From Larix kaempferi (Eukaryota; Streptophyta; Pinopsida; Pinales; Pinaceae), in assembly GCA_027924585.1 (NCBI GenBank), contig BSBM01000606.1, forward strand, positions 13,335,501 to 13,399,500: a stretch of DNA of 64,000 bases, read 5' to 3'. The position numbers were made by a program, and so were the translations under genes. Positions within the stretch are counted from its first letter, which is position 1, and the number at the start of each line of letters is the position of its first letter. Shown in pieces: positions 32,886 to 45,974 of this stretch. Under the pieces are notes generated by a model. The model searched no databases. It was given only the letters and a program-made list of their open reading frames with translations, and was not told the origin of the DNA.

Positions 32886-33840
32886 TCGTCTCCGTGATGT
32901 AGAGGGGCCTTCAGTTTCTGGTGACTCACCTCACTGCCGTCGTGAATGGAGGATCAGGAGAGTAGCCACTTTGAAGAACTGTATAAAAGGACGTGTTTAA
33001 AATTTTTTTTATCAAAAAATCCCAAGGCAGTCTAGACTCATCAAAATAAAAAGTGTCTACATAGTAAAAAATTCCTATAGATCCAAGCAAGCACACTTAC
33101 TTTTCCAAAGAACAAAAGCTCAATGAAAATTTGGATTAGGGGGCCTTCCGAAACTAGTAGTTGTCGAGGGACATAAAGCCTCAAACAATTGCTAGCATCG
33201 AAGGTGTGAGAAACAGTGACAAAAAAAATTAATCGCCAGGGGTGCAAGTGTTGGTTCATGACCAATCACCCTCCCAAGGATTAAAATATTCAAAGTTTGT
33301 CTCAGGTATTGCAAGAGTTCCCCACTTAGAATAGCCTATGTGATATACTAGGAAGAGAAACTAAAGATACCACTTCACAATCAACAGTCGGGAGGAATAG
33401 TTGTAAGTCGAGGAAAACTCTCATAACCAGGTACTCTAGAAACGTGATGTCACCCCGAGGAGCTCATGTCCCACTAAACAAGAAAGAGGGGGGAACCATG
33501 CTTACTCATCCAAATTGACCTCATGCTTAACACATGTGTTAGAAGCGCTTTACCGACAAGCATTTTTTGCTACTAATGGATTTAAACTCTCAGTAATCAA
33601 TGCTAGTTTCAAAAGTTTTGCAGCCCAGGAGTGTTAACTCTCCAAACCTAATCCATGGCACCAACCTATTCTTGTTGGTGATATGAAAATCAAATGTTGG
33701 TCAATTTTAGATTAAGCACCAATTTTAATGGTAGTTTGCTTAGTTTCAGGAGTCGAAGTGAAACTGGTGGTGCGTTGACTCGAAAAATATGAACCAAACA
33801 ATACAATATGCTCACTATGGTACCTTGCAATTCAATAAAT
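32886..33840 (-). other. Leader region of element A
   Basis: Non-coding. The right part is related to 62560-62760 of element B: ATTAAGC, CAATTTTA/TTAATTTTAG and GTGAAACT blocks in the same order. B has its primer site about 1.5 kb upstream of gag; no equivalent is recognisable in A. Confidence 0.5.
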
Positions 33841-36800
33841 GTTCTAAACTAATGAAAGGTTAGATGTTCAAGTGTGTCTTTCAAACATGCAAAATGTGTT
33901 GATAGATTTTGGTTTTTTATGAACAGTTTTGTTGAAATATGGATAATAACTGATTTGAAAATCAATGCAAACAAAACAGATATCTCATTGAAAATGAATC
34001 TAATTCTATTACAATGGGGATCTCTGTTACTTGATTGCAGGGCCAACCGAAAGTGCAAGCAAATAGGATACGTATAGCCCTTTGAAATGATTATGAATTA
34101 AATTCTTTACACTTGAGGTATACTTTCTCATCCAATGCCTAAAGATATTGAGTAGGTTAAGCTTATTTTGGGTCATTAATTCAAATATCTGACAACTTCT
34201 AGGATATTTCCTTCTTTGGTCCACAAATCATGTTTTTTGGTAAATTCTTTACGGATACTTTTTAACTGATCCATGGAAGTATGGAGTCATGGAGAGTCTT
34301 TAAATATCTTGTTTGGATTATGTCCTGATATCAATGTTTGAATGAAGAGTGAACATATAGAGTGAACAAAGAAGAATTAACACTTACAAGGAATAATGTG
34401 AAGTTCCTGGAAAGCTATACAACCACATGGTATTCAAGTAATGCATAAAGAAACAAGCATATTGTAATATCTGTAGTGCCATCATTTGCTTCCTATAGTC
34501 GTCAGATTCCCTCTTCAATTTGAATAATTGAACTTCAACTCTTTGGGAATATGGACATGATATAGTAGGTTTTTTAGAGAAAAAGGACACAAGCATGGTG
34601 TCCGCTCTTTGGAAAGACTCACTTTTAACTCCAAATTACAATGATCCACATTTCTGTCCTACATGAACAATAAATGACAAATGGAATATTTTTAGCATTG
34701 CAAGATGTTAGTTAGAAAATGAATTGTCAAATCCTTCCATAATATTATCTTCATGGATATTATAGATTCATAGTTCATTTCAATTCCATAATTTTAATAT
34801 CCATAAAAACAGGGAATCAAAATGAGCAATTAAAGATCTCCATTAGATCAGCATTTGAAGGATCAAATTGAGCACTTAGTGACAAATCATACAACAATAA
34901 ATGATTTGGATCATTCAAAATATGATTTAATATCTACTTTTGGTCAAAATAAATCAGGTGGTTCCATCCTTGAAGGAAAAGTATCAACATTCAATCATGT
35001 CGATAGACATTTCCAGTAGATTTCAAATCTCTTCATGAACTGAGGCCAGAATGGTTAACTCCATATTTCTAGGTAGTCAATAAGTAGGGGGCGGTTAAGA
35101 GATTTCATCAAAGAGAACTTGGCTTCAGTAGTTCCTAAATTTCTATTATAGATTAGCCTGTATTTATTTCTAGTTTATTTATAGAATTTGTTGCTAGATA
35201 GGTAGCAATAGTTGTAGAATGGTATTTTCTATTTAGTTTTTCATCTTTAATGGAATGAGGGAAGTTATGGGGGGGGGGGAGGAGATTGGGGTTTTGGAAC
35301 TAGTCTATTGTAATATTTTATTTTATAAAAGAATCATGGGAGATTTATTTCTAGTGTGTTAAATCTCATTCTTTTCCATTTATCTTGTCCTTCACATTTA
35401 AATAAAATTGCAGTTTTTGAGTATCAGAACCTGTTCATGACTTGTGGATTCCTATGTATGGAGGCCTCTTTGCACTTGCCCACTTCTTGTGAATTTATTT
35501 AAGTGATTGTATTTTTTATGTCCATAAAGGAGTTATGTTTATCGAATATTCAATCCTATGATATTATAGAGCTGATCTAAGATAGTTTGCCTCTATTTTT
35601 CATACTTTTTCTTCTTAATTCCTCCACCATTCACCATAATATTAAGATTTTTTATGATTAGTTTTATTTCCTTTGATTCATGAATGTTATGATGATTTTG
35701 ACTCCATGCCCAATATTTAAAAACTTATTCTATTTTCCCTATATTTGTTTATGGACAATCCATCAGTGCAAACACCAACCGATCTCCCTAGTCTGAATGG
35801 TTCGGATCTAGAACAAAAGGAAACACAAAACACAAAGATCTTTCCTAGATTAACCAAATTGCAAAGGTATGAAGGAATGGCTTACCTTTGGATTGTAGTG
35901 CTATCTGCTCGCTTGATGTAGCTCCTAACTCATATATTCAGCTGCAAAACAATGCAAAACAAGTGGAAACATACAATACCAATGATATGCAAATATGGAT
36001 TAATCTAAATTAGCAGTCAAAGAAGCTAATTCTAAATATCTTAAAACAATAATATTTTTATGGAAATAATGTTTATTACTGTAAATATGAGAAGTACATA
36101 GGGAGAGATCACAATCGATATTTGACATTGCAACTTCTTCCGAATAGTCCTAGCATCAAAGATCCGAGCTTTTCACCTCCTAATGGATGAAAGGGAATAA
36201 TCTCCAACATAATTTCACCGTCATTAAAGTGCTCTATATTTCTCCTCCCTTAACCATGGAGAGGGGGTTTGAATTTAAAGGCCTAAAGGGATAAGAGAGG
36301 TTGACAATTTATGGGAGAGTCTCAAGGGATCATCCCGAAAAGTAATGGGATCGAATGCCACCCTTCCTAGTTCATAGGGATAAGCTTCCACGTAACCAAC
36401 GGTTCTAGAAGTCGCTCGAAGCTTCTTTTACTCCTTTTTAAACCAAAAACATTGCACTTTGTACACAAGCAAGTCGTGTCTTTGAAGGGTGATGCACCTT
36501 GTCCAAAGGAAGAAGGTGTCACTGATGTGCTATGTCAATGTGCAGAGCGCATCACCAAGGGTTTGACACACCTTGTCAATGCACAAGGCGCTTTAGGGTG
36601 ACCACAAAAGAAAAAAGAAGCAACAACAACTCTTCTTTCAATCATTTGGCCTCAGTGCTTTAGGAATCATGGAAAATAGAGGACAAATAACTCGTGGTGA
36701 TGATATTTTGGTATAACAATCTTCCTTCATTCACCAACCAATGCAATCTATCTCAATTGAGGTGCCCAAACATTGTTCTACTGCAATCAAGTGCATAATT

Positions 36801-36930
36801 TAGGACAAACATATTTTGGCTCCATTGTCGACGAATTGAATATTTTCCCTAGGAGGACAACAACAATCAAGTTCTATCTTTTGAAGGTGAACAAGAGTTA
36901 GACACAAAATTTTAACTTCAATATTTCACA
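33841..36930. other. Unassigned AT-rich stretch, no gene recognised
   Basis: About 3.1 kb. Around 35160-35450 the sequence has LTR-like features on the plus strand (a run of 11 G at 35269-35279, TATAAAAG near 35333, AATAAAATTGCAG near 35401) but no partner copy was found. From about 35750 to 36930 it should be the 5' LTR of the element whose primer site is at 36931. It contains short repeats of the CACCTTGTC and CAAGGCGC kind (36480-36595). Confidence 0.35.
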
Positions 36931-36944
36931 TGGCGACTCCATGG
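36931..36944 (+). promoter_or_regulatory. Primer-binding site of a decayed Tat-like element
   Basis: TGGCGACTCCATGG follows TTTCACA. The first ten bases equal those of element B's site (63557-63573, minus). I associate TGGCGACTC sites with tRNA-Arg priming in Tat/Ogre elements; that is from memory. Confidence 0.65.
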
Positions 36945-36978
36945 TTGAAGAATCCATAGGTGAATCCACTGATCCATA

Positions 36979-37390
36979 ATGGAGAAGATGATGGATGCTA
37001 TCATAGCTCGAAGGATTGCTCCATTTGACTTTTCAGTTTTTCCTGGTTATCCAAATCTAGTTTTTCCTTTAAATGAATAACAAGGTTTCCTTCCTAAGTT
37101 CAAAGAAGCTATGGATGATAATCATGTAGAACATTTGTTTCAATTTCATGAACTTATGCATCAATTGGATATCTTTCATGAGGACGTGCTCATGAATATT
37201 TCCATGTGCTCACTAGAGGGAGATACTCATGAGTGTTATAGATATCTACCTATTTCTAGCATTTGATCATTACAAGAGTTTCATTTAGCTGTTCATAATC
37301 ACTAAAACGATTTATCCAGCTGAGCTACTTTTTAAACACTATTGTGAAGAATTTGAATCTTATATTAAAAATTCAATAGCTGATTCTTCT
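36979..37390 (+). pseudogene. Gag-like fragment of the decayed element at 37 kb
   Basis: The ATG at 36979 lies 35 bp after the primer site. The frame reads MEKMMDAIIARRIAPFDFSV, then QGFLPKFKEAMDDNHVEHLF, then FHEDVLMNISMCSLEGDTHE followed by CYRYLPISSI. The last block is the conserved region of Tat/Athila-like gag (usual form L-EGDAxxWYxxLP), with Trp-Tyr replaced by Cys-Tyr. After about 37280 the frame changes to LLF-like sequence ending EEFESYIKNSIADSSGSEDE (about 37345-37400). Several stops. There is no following protease, so this element may be gag-only. Confidence 0.65.
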
Positions 37391-37394
37391 GGTA

Positions 37395-38545
37395 GTGAGG
37401 ATGAAAGAGAAATTTCTTTTGAAGAAATATAAAATGAACCATATCAATCCTTTATCTATTTATTTGGTTCAAAGGGAATATTTTCAGAATTATATTGATA
37501 TTGAAGCTGATGAAAGCAAGGCTACTAATTCATCTAATATTATATCAAAGGTTTTTGACAGTTTTTGTTTTAATAAATTTCTTGAAGAATCATTGGATAC
37601 TGTCAGAGATGTAGTTATTGTTCCATATGTTTATGGAGATCAAATTCATTGAAATAAGCATATGCCGACTCCTATAGAAATTTCAGAGAAACAAGAAGAG
37701 GGTCTTCATCATACTTTTGGTTGTGAAATTCATGAAGATATATTCTAGGAGAACGAAGCTAAGGATGTGTTTGATAGTTTTCAAGATGTTTATTATAATT
37801 TTCATCGCAATCAAATTGGTCATCACCATGAATATTATGTAGTTACAAAGCGTTGTGAAGATCAAATTTTAATTGAAGAAACTATTGTTTTAAACCATTT
37901 TGAAGATCACAGTGTTGATAAGGAAAAATAGGAACCTTCATAATCATCATTGGAATTTTATCAAAGTGCTATAACTTATCATGAGAATGATGATGACATT
38001 GAAGTTCAACATTGTAAATTCCATGATCAGTAGCTTCATGAGAACAACGAATCCATTGTCCAGTAAGAATCATATTTTGAATATGAAAGCTATGGTTCAA
38101 AGTCAGATCTTGGCTCCAGGAAACATATTTCTACACCAAAATGCATATGATCTCATAGAAACGAACCAATATATGATAGTTATAAGGAATAATTTGAAAA
38201 TAACATTGAAGATTTTAATCCGGAGCATATATCAGTTCAATATCTTAGAGGCAATGGAAGAATTGCTTAGTCTTTTCCTATTTCATTCTCAAAAATTTAG
38301 AAGGAAGATATCAGCATCATTAATGAAGTAGAGATTACAAAGGAGCATCTTTGTCTTCTAAATCAGCTGGATATTTGTCATGTTCTTCAAGATCCAATGG
38401 CAATTTGGATGGATTCATTTTTTTCAATATTCCCAAATGTTGCAAATTTTTGCATACTATTGATTTGGAGTTGTAAGTGCTTGATTTTGATGAAATGTTT
38501 CTTGTTGATTTTATATTCTCTTTGCACTCTCTCATATGGTTGCAA
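37395..38545 (+). pseudogene. Decayed ORF after gag, unknown function
   Basis: A single frame (starting with the ORF at 37395) stays readable for about 380 codons despite some ten stops. It includes GLHHTFGCEIHEDIF, NHFEDHSVDKEK, NEPIYDSYKE, HISVQYLRGNGRIA and QLDICHVLQDPMAIWMDSFF, then a hydrophobic run LILMKCFLLILYSLCTLSYG (about 38485-38545) like a membrane segment. I recognise no family. Continuity in one frame and a biased composition suggest a real ancestral protein. It sits where protease-pol would lie in an autonomous Tat element. Confidence 0.45.
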
Positions 38546-38731
38546 ACAAGAGTTTCATTTCATCAACTAGATAATTTTATGGTTTCATTGGAAATGTCAT
38601 AACACGTGAGAAGGATTAATTCACTTAGCTAGATTAGAAAGTGTACATAAATAAGCTCATAGATCGAGCATTGGATTTCAATCTTCAGTGTTTAGTGTTT
38701 TTTTCACCAGTTTTGTTTTTAGTTTCATATC

Positions 38732-39082
38732 GTGTTTAGTAAATCAGCAAAACTAAAACTCCATATCCCAATGGAAGGCTATAAATGCGGATTCTCAGAA
38801 ACAAAGTTTGTAAGAAGGCATATGATCTTATGGTTCTTGGGACATCGCAAGGAGCACTCCATCCCCAATTGGAGCTATAGTTTAGCACTGAAATTTACAT
38901 GTCAACTTTTTTGGGGTTCTACAGGAAGATATTAAAATCTGGAATCTAAATCAAAAGATTTTCATAAGGCATATGATGCAGGATAAGGCCAGTTCCGGTA
39001 TCATTTTCACCCAAAATTCAGTGATAAGCGCTATAGGAAACACTTGAGGCTCCAAGTTTATCATGTTATTGGATATATGTAG
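38732..39082 (+). pseudogene. Small basic ORF remnant, unknown function
   Basis: One frame from 38732 to the TAG at 39080, with two internal stops, reads MEGYKCGFSETKFVRRHMIL, then ESKSKDFHKAYDAG and GQFRYHFHPKFSDKRYRKHL. Basic and aromatic rich. No domain recognised. It probably belongs to the same element as 36979-38545. Confidence 0.35.
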
Positions 39083-40775
39083 ATTGTTTGTTAAATTTGT
39101 CAAAATTATTGGACTTTATAGATTTAATTATACATTTTTTTGTATTTATTAAAAATAAAAACATTGGGCTTTCTGTCAATGACCCCAATCTCTATGTCAT
39201 CAACATGCACCACGAGCTAATTAGTAATCACCACATGCATTGAGAATCAAAATCACAATGAAACACCCACCCATGGAACACCAAGGGAAAGGCTTGCATG
39301 GTAATGCACTATGCGTCAACAAGCCTTACATATTCCCAAGATTATAAACAAATAAATATTTTCTCCCTATCGCATGTGGTATATAGTCCATTGCAGAAAA
39401 TAAAAATTTCAATTGAACTACCCTGTTGTCAAGATAAACAAACCACAATATTGTAAAGAATAGAATTCACAAGATCCTTATTGGGAAAAATATATGTTAA
39501 TTAATTTGACCGCTAAATTGTCAACCAGGGCTCATAAGATTCGAGGTGTGAGCACTGAAAATGAAGGATTGGAACCTAGTCTAACCTAATCTAATCTAAT
39601 GTCGGCAAACATAATCCAATACAATAAAAACAAGCAACAGGAATAGTCGAACACTTTAGGAAGAATCCTATTACAGGAATCCATATCTTGCAAGTTGGAT
39701 TTTTAATCTCTCTGTTGGTTATTAAATCTATAAATAGAAACCAAGTGCAAGAATGAAAATGCTGAACTAGTGTAGGAACAAAACGCAGTGCAAGAACCAG
39801 AATAGAAAACAAAATTAAAATATGGGTGCAGGAACACAAGGAATGAAAAATAAAAGGTCATTAAGCTACGAGAAAACCATATCCATGCAAACTAGCTAAG
39901 CGTAAAAGCAATCAAAGAAATAGGAAATGAAATCTACAAACTTTGTCCTCGGTCAAATGCATCAATCATAAGAGAAAAATGAATGAAAAGAAGAATGGAA
40001 ATGCAAAAAGGAAAAAATAAAATAAAGAAATACTTATGCAATGGAATAACAAATCTGTAGAAATAACTAAATGTGAAATGATAGAAAAAAGAAATGAACA
40101 CTCCTTGTAATCTTGATCTTGAATGTAATATATAAAATTCAGTAGCAAATATGTAAAATAATAGAATAACACCTCTCCAATTGACTCAAATATTGAAATG
40201 TATGGAGCATGTCCGCAAATCAGGGGTTTTTCGCTCAATCATAAAAATATGTCCCAAAGACCCTTTGATATATTCCAGGTGGTAGCTTATCTTGCAAAAC
40301 CATTTATGGGTTTTCAAATTGGAAGCTTTTTCTAAAAACCCATTTAGCGGTTTCGCAAGATCTTCTTCCAACTCCACCCGAAACGAGGCACAAAATTCCC
40401 ATTCAAACTAATTTTATGCTAAAAATCTGAGTTTGCCAACTTTAGAAATATTTGATTTTATTGGAATCCGTGCATCCTAATCAAAACTTATTCTTATAGG
40501 AGGTATATATCATCATCATCTAAAACCTCGTGTATCCAAATTCGTTGAAGAGACCCAAAAGTATGGCAATCAATGATCTTACTTCAAGCAAGTGCCAGAT
40601 CAAGTGTCGAACAAGTGCTAGGATCCCAACAATCAAAACTTCTAATTGGAACTCCATGGCACTGATCTGGTTTCATTCTTCTTTCTATAAAACGTCCACC
40701 TTTCAACTGAAAACAAAAATTGTTAAATTGCAAATAAAAACGTTTAACAATGTATTGTTTGAATGTTGAATGCAT
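39083..40775. other. Unassigned AT-rich stretch before the long-LTR chromovirus
   Basis: No ORF with family resemblance, no RNA gene. It ends at TGCAT (40771-40775), which would be the left target copy of the chromovirus. Confidence 0.35.
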
Positions 40776-43700
40776 TATTTGTAACATCCATGATTTATAC
40801 CAGGTTCAAATTGTGTTATCTTATTTACTTTCTGCCAAATGAATGAATGTATGTTATCAATATTCTATTTAATCCTAGACATTCTAAACTGTTAATAAAT
40901 GTTTTACTTCTGCAAATTATCTACTCTGAAAATCCATATATCTGTTCGGTTAAAATGCTAAATTGATAGTTAAAGTTAAATTGATGAATGATAGAATAAA
41001 AATGCTTCCCTGCATTTTTCCACACACTGGTTTTAGTGTCGTACTCTAGTACAGGGAAGATTGATTTAAAATAGATTTCAATAATGACATGCAATAAATA
41101 GAATCGAAAGTTTGATCATCATAGATAAAATCTGTTATGTTTCAGTTTTCTAGCTTTTTTGTTTTATATTTTCAATGAAGTATCTTCTGTACTATATACA
41201 GAAAAACATATCATTTATCTATTAAATAGAATATTTAAATAGCAGTTCATACATAGTAACAGAAGTAATAGTATATTAAGCATTCTCTTGTTCTTTTCAA
41301 AACCTATGTTTAATCATGGCTTAAACCTTTCATTTCAGAGATCAAATAACATTTAAGTAATAGCAAAATATTCTTAATATAAGAACCTTCTAAGCAGTAT
41401 AGTTTCTATATTTCCAACCCTAAATAGTATAAAAAATTCATAGTACAGTATTTTATAAACAGTAATATTATATTTCTCATCGTCGAATTATGGTCTAAAC
41501 AATTGCAGAAGCACGTTATGAATCTATCTCTTGTATAAATAACTTTTGCTACAAACCCTAGTCATTTCTTTAGTCACTTACAGAAGTCTTGTAAAAACAG
41601 TATCGAAAGGAATCATCCTCTAATCACAGTAAGAACTTAACTAAGTATTATTAACTCTAAAAGAGTCGAGCGGCCATATCAGGATTCCAAACCCTGTTCA
41701 TAAGTTAAATTTAATATTACTAAGATAACATTGCATTCATATACCCAAAACAAAGAAGTATTACCATATCAGGGTTCAAAACCCTTAGCACAGCCTCAAG
41801 CCATTTGAAAATTCATTAATCATTTAAGGTAGGGTTTATCATCTTGCCTTACGGCTTTTGTTTCTAAGCAACTCTACACATTATAACCATTCAAACCACA
41901 GCGTCGAGCTCTGCCCTAACTTTTGTTTATCAAACAACATTACAGAATAACAATGAAGGCCGAGAGCATTCTCTCAAGTTTTCCATCCTAAAACTTCTTC
42001 TGATCATTGCAAAAACCTTATCTCATTATCTTTTAAAGTTTATACACATACTTTACGAAAGGAAGCAACGTGTGACAAGGTCAAGGCTTCGACCCTCCCT
42101 ATAACTAATTATTCATAGACAGAATCGGGTATTAAAACCCTAACCACCACGAAGTCTTATCATCACATTTCATTCCAAAATTATAAAAATGTCGAGGGTA
42201 AAAACCCTTTGAAATCATTTCCATGTAAAAACCATATATATTTATCATTAAATTTACACAGTAAAATGTTGAGAAACCAATGTAGAACAGGTCGAGGGTT
42301 CAACCCTTCCTGTAACATAAAAATGCCATACGACTTATAAAGTTACAAACAACTGAGAAACCAAAGTTTAAAATAAAAACCGAACTCTCGGATAACCAAA
42401 CGAAGACCGACATTGTGCCAAAGTTCCACCAAGAATATTCTGATTACTATGGATGCCCACAAGGGAGACACCGAGGCTTACCGGGGATTTTAATCTCTTA
42501 GCCTTTTCTGTCTAAAATTAAAACCAACGCTGACGAAGAACCTTTCGGGACAACAACACAATATGTGGTTAAACTTTGACGTAGCTCAGACTTAAACCTA
42601 AAACAGTAATAATGTTAAAAACCCTCAACGGAATACAAATGGGAGACAATGACATTTCCTGCAAAAACTCTCGTAGTATGCATGAACACTTCTTCAACGT
42701 TTAAGCATTCAACATCAACCCTGGAGGCGCACGTATTCACCGTTGAACTCTGTAAAGAGTTAAAAAATCTGCAAAGAATGGGTTTACACATAACCTCCTG
42801 TGATCTTTATGCAGATAGAAAGGTGATGAAATCGACAGGAAGGTCACGATATCGAATCACTAGAAGGAACTGCAAACAAGGGTTACAAACCCTGGAAAAC
42901 GAGAGCCTGTCAGCCTCTTCCCCCCACCATCCTTGCAAAATGAATGCCCAAGTCACTTGTTTTGTCATTGATGCCACTACGGGTGCCTGCCAACACATTA
43001 TCCACCGGGATTTTATTATATGGTCTTCAACGTGTTTAAAACATTACATATGGATATTCACTATAACCATAGTATATAGTGTATACGTATAACATTTCCA
43101 AGAGTCATACTATGCATAGCATAGGGTTAAGTTGGTTATAGGTATAACATTTAGAAATAGTATCGATGCATATAGCTTATCACTTCTAGTAATAGCATAT
43201 ATGCATATAAAACCTTATGTTAGCACTAGTATAAAACCTTTAGTGTAAGGTTTGACCTTGTATAAAAAGTTACAGTGAATGTTAAAAATATATTAATCCA
43301 TGACTTAATATAAGTGAATTAAAATGGCATAAACATGATCTTGATCATGAAGCTCAAATGCTATGGAAGAGAAAATAATTATACAAGACATTAATAAATT
43401 CTTAATTTTCCTTTCAAATTATATAAAGATGTGGGAAACATTAGAACCTTTAAAATCGATGATCGAACCTAGGATAGATCTCACCCTTGAATAAGTCAAG
43501 TTCTCTATATTTTTAATATCAAAGGCTAATTGGAGTTTAAAACAAGTCCTTTTTCATACAGCGTTAATGCTTGGGAAGAAGTATCACTCTTACCTGTAAT
43601 CTGCAAGAGAAGTTCAAAAGTGTTAGCTAAATAGCTAAGTAAGCCTCGGGGTGCCCATAGGACCCCTTCATTATCAAGAAAACAAATAGTTAGTACTTAT

Positions 43701-44037
43701 AAATAAAACAGTACCATAGCCAATCTACGATGTTTATACATTTAAAGAAGCACCAATCTTTAATTAAAAACAAAAATGAGGTTGATACATCTAGCAATAA
43801 TGACAAACATGCTTTTATCCAATTGCAAGCAGAAAAGACATTATGACAAACATAGTTGTACTTGAAGTAACATGTTTTTTAACTTTGACGACAAATTAAA
43901 GAAGGTGTCATCCTAATACAAAGTAGGCTGCCGTTTAATTAAGCAAATCATCATTGGTTATATTTCCGCATAACGAATATAAGCATGTATTGCTACATAG
44001 AAAATTTTAAAATTTTGTGAATGTTTGGGTTGTTACT
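40776..44037 (+). repeat. 5' LTR of the long-LTR chromovirus (about 3.26 kb)
   Basis: Starts TATTTGTAACATCC, comparable to TGTTTGTCACATACCC at 48919. It lacks about 700 bp present near the start of the other LTR. It contains GGTCGAGGGTTCAACCCT-type words (42290-42310) and an uninterrupted copy of the site used by element B at about 42868-42873 (AACTGC). The right boundary is set by the primer site at 44040. Confidence 0.85.
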
Positions 44038-44039
44038 TG

Positions 44040-44052
44040 TGGTATCACAACA
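44040..44052 (+). promoter_or_regulatory. Primer-binding site of the long-LTR chromovirus
   Basis: TGGTATCACAACA differs from the tRNA-Met site TGGTATCAGAGCA at two bases and is followed by CAAG as in many chromoviruses. Confidence 0.75.
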
Positions 44053-44179
44053 CAAGTTCAAATACTAGGCCTGAAGTGGCTCACTTGCGCGAATAATTAT
44101 TTAGGATAGAATTGCAAATTACTAATTTTTATTTATTTTTGTTTTCAGTTTCAGCATTTTATAAATTTATTCTGTAGGT

Positions 44180-45400
44180 ATGGAAGGACAAGAAGAGTCG
44201 GCTGAGGACAGGTCCCTTAATAATTCACAGAATAATAATGAACAAGGACACATTAATGCAGAAAACTTATTTGTTGAACTGAATGATAATTGATATGAAT
44301 TATTGAGAACAGTAAAGGATTTTAAAATTGAGATAAAAAATGTTAAGAAGGAAAATGAACGAATCTTGAAAGCTCAAGAGGATTTGAATCAAATTCTGCT
44401 GAATAATTTTCATAATAAGGATAAAGATACAAGAACAAAAAATAATGTTGAATCTGGAACTATGTCCTACCAACGTAAGGATAAAAAGATAAAATTGACT
44501 AATTATGATAGTAGTTCATCTTCAGAATTTCATGAACAAGCACACAGGAAAAAGCACAAGTATTCCAGTGATAGTAGTGGGAGTGACTAAAACACTAAGA
44601 AGAAGAAGTACAGGCCATATGAAGAAATTTCTAGCGAATTTAAAAAGTTCAAAATACCAACTTTTAATGGAGAAACAAAAAAGAGTGAGATAGTCGAAGC
44701 ATGGTTGTTCGGTATGAATAAGTACTTCTAGATTTACAACTACTCAAGTCATCTAAAAACTAAAATGGCAAGTTATAATCCTAATGGAAAAGAAGACATC
44801 TAGTGGCAAGATCTAAAACGAGTAAAAGGTTTAAAAGAGAAAAGTGTAAATTAGAGTAATTTTAAGAAATATTTTAAAAGGAAGTTTATGTCGGAACAAT
44901 GTTATGAGGAACTAGCTAAAGATTTTTATGAGTTAAAGTTAGGTTCCATGGATATGGGGGAGTTATGTAGCAAGTTTTAAAGTTTATTAAGGTATGTGCC
45001 TTATATCACTGAAGAAAAGCCTAAGGTACAGAGATTTCTGAGTTGTTTTCCCTCTCATATAAAGGACAGGATTGAGTATGATAGTCCTCGAACTCTTGAG
45101 GAGTCCATGAGAAAAGCAAATATTTGTTATCAAGACAATAAGAAAAGAGAAGGCATATCAAGCTGGAAAGCAAAAAGGCCTAATAAATTTGAACAAAGGA
45201 AGAAGCAGTTCTCTTTTAATCAGAACTTTGGAATAATAATTCACATAATTAATCTAACAGAAAATTTCAAGGAAATAATGCAGCAGGTAATACACAATAA
45301 AAATTTATAGCTGCAAGAAACAGTGATCCACCTAACAATTTTGTTAAAAATAATGAACAGAAAGAACCTGTTAAATGCTGGGACTGTTAGGTACCTCACT
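44180..45400 (+). pseudogene. Gag of the long-LTR chromovirus
   Basis: ATG at 44180 (MEGQEESAEDRSLNNSQNNN), 128 bp after the primer site; the frame continues through stops near 44291, 44588, 44730, 44800 and 44979. A basic Ser/Lys-rich stretch (KKHKYSSDSSGSD) precedes the capsid region: FKKFKIPTFNGETKKSEIVE, then FKKYFKRKFMSEQCYEELAK and QRFLSCFPSHIKDRIEYDSP. The zinc knuckle CWDC-stop-VPHYASNF (about 45377-45410), in another frame, has a stop and its last Cys replaced by Phe. Gag would form the particle core; this copy cannot. Confidence 0.85.
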
Positions 45401-45912
45401 ATGCATCCAACTTCCCACTCAGAAAGAGGACTGTCAACAACATACATATAGTACAAGAGGAGGCTATTGTTGGTGACTTAGCAAGAGAGATGCCTAGGAT
45501 AAATGCAGCTATAGAGAATAGACAAGCTGATCATCAAACTTCCATGGTTGAAGTGGAAGGTATGCTGAAAAATAAACCCATTTCTATTTTAATTGATCTA
45601 GGGGCAAGTCTTAGCTATGTGTCACCTGATTTAGTTAAAAATATGAAAATAGACAAGTTTGATAAATCATGGTTGGTTCAATTAGCTACTGGAACAAAAA
45701 GAAAAGTGACTAATTATGTAAAAGAATGTGAATTACCGATCAATCAGTATAGGACCAATGTTAAGATGAATGTGTTACCTTTAGGTTCTTATGATGTCCT
45801 GATTGGAATGGATTGGATGGAAAAGCATAGGGTAGTATTAAATTGCTTTCAAAATACTTTTACTTGTTTGAATGATGAATGTGAAACTGTAACAGTAAAG
45901 GAATTCCTATAA
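45401..45912 (+). pseudogene. Retropepsin of the long-LTR chromovirus
   Basis: Frame from the zinc knuckle through EEAIVGDLAREMPRINAAIE to ISILIDLGASLSYVSPDLVK (about 45580-45640). The catalytic motif is D-L-G instead of D-S-G, a missense at the position next to the catalytic Asp. VLPLGSYDVLIGMDWMEKHR (about 45772-45830) is the conserved second half. It ends at the stop 45910-45912 and a frame change into RT. Confidence 0.85.
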
Positions 45913-45974
45913 AGAATTTTGTTAGACAAATTTCTGCTTTACAAGTTAAAAAGGTTTTTCGTAAAGGGTGTAAT

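Larger units (their letters stand above)
10133..33840 (-). mobile_element. Element A: Tat-like Ty3/gypsy with full pol, interrupted twice
   Basis: On the minus strand, from right to left: leader (33840-32886), gag (32885-30589), protease (30592-29770), linker (29718-28894), RT (28893-28617 then 25936-25280), RNase H (25258-24750), integrase (24740-23640), second RNase H (about 23535-23098), non-coding 3' region (23097-20974 and 10168-10143) and polypurine tract. A 2,670-bp insertion splits RT, and a 10.8-kb LTR element splits the 3' region. Element B at 51.7-64 kb is a pol-less relative sharing leader, gag, protease and 3' region. I could not locate A's 5' LTR or primer site; the leader match to B fades near 33840, so the right end is approximate. 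Confidence 0.78.

Noticed and set aside
34027-34596. Short minus ORFs of 65-70 codons
   Set aside because: Random length for AT-rich DNA, no domain or continuity with neighbours.
35269-35279. Run of eleven G as a polypurine tract
   Set aside because: It is followed by AGGAGATTGGGG and no TG-starting repeat with a partner, so I could not tie it to an LTR.
42649-43092. 147-codon plus ORF, similar to one at 51488
   Set aside because: It lies inside the chromovirus LTR and recurs in the partner LTR with a different end. LTR sequence, not a host gene.
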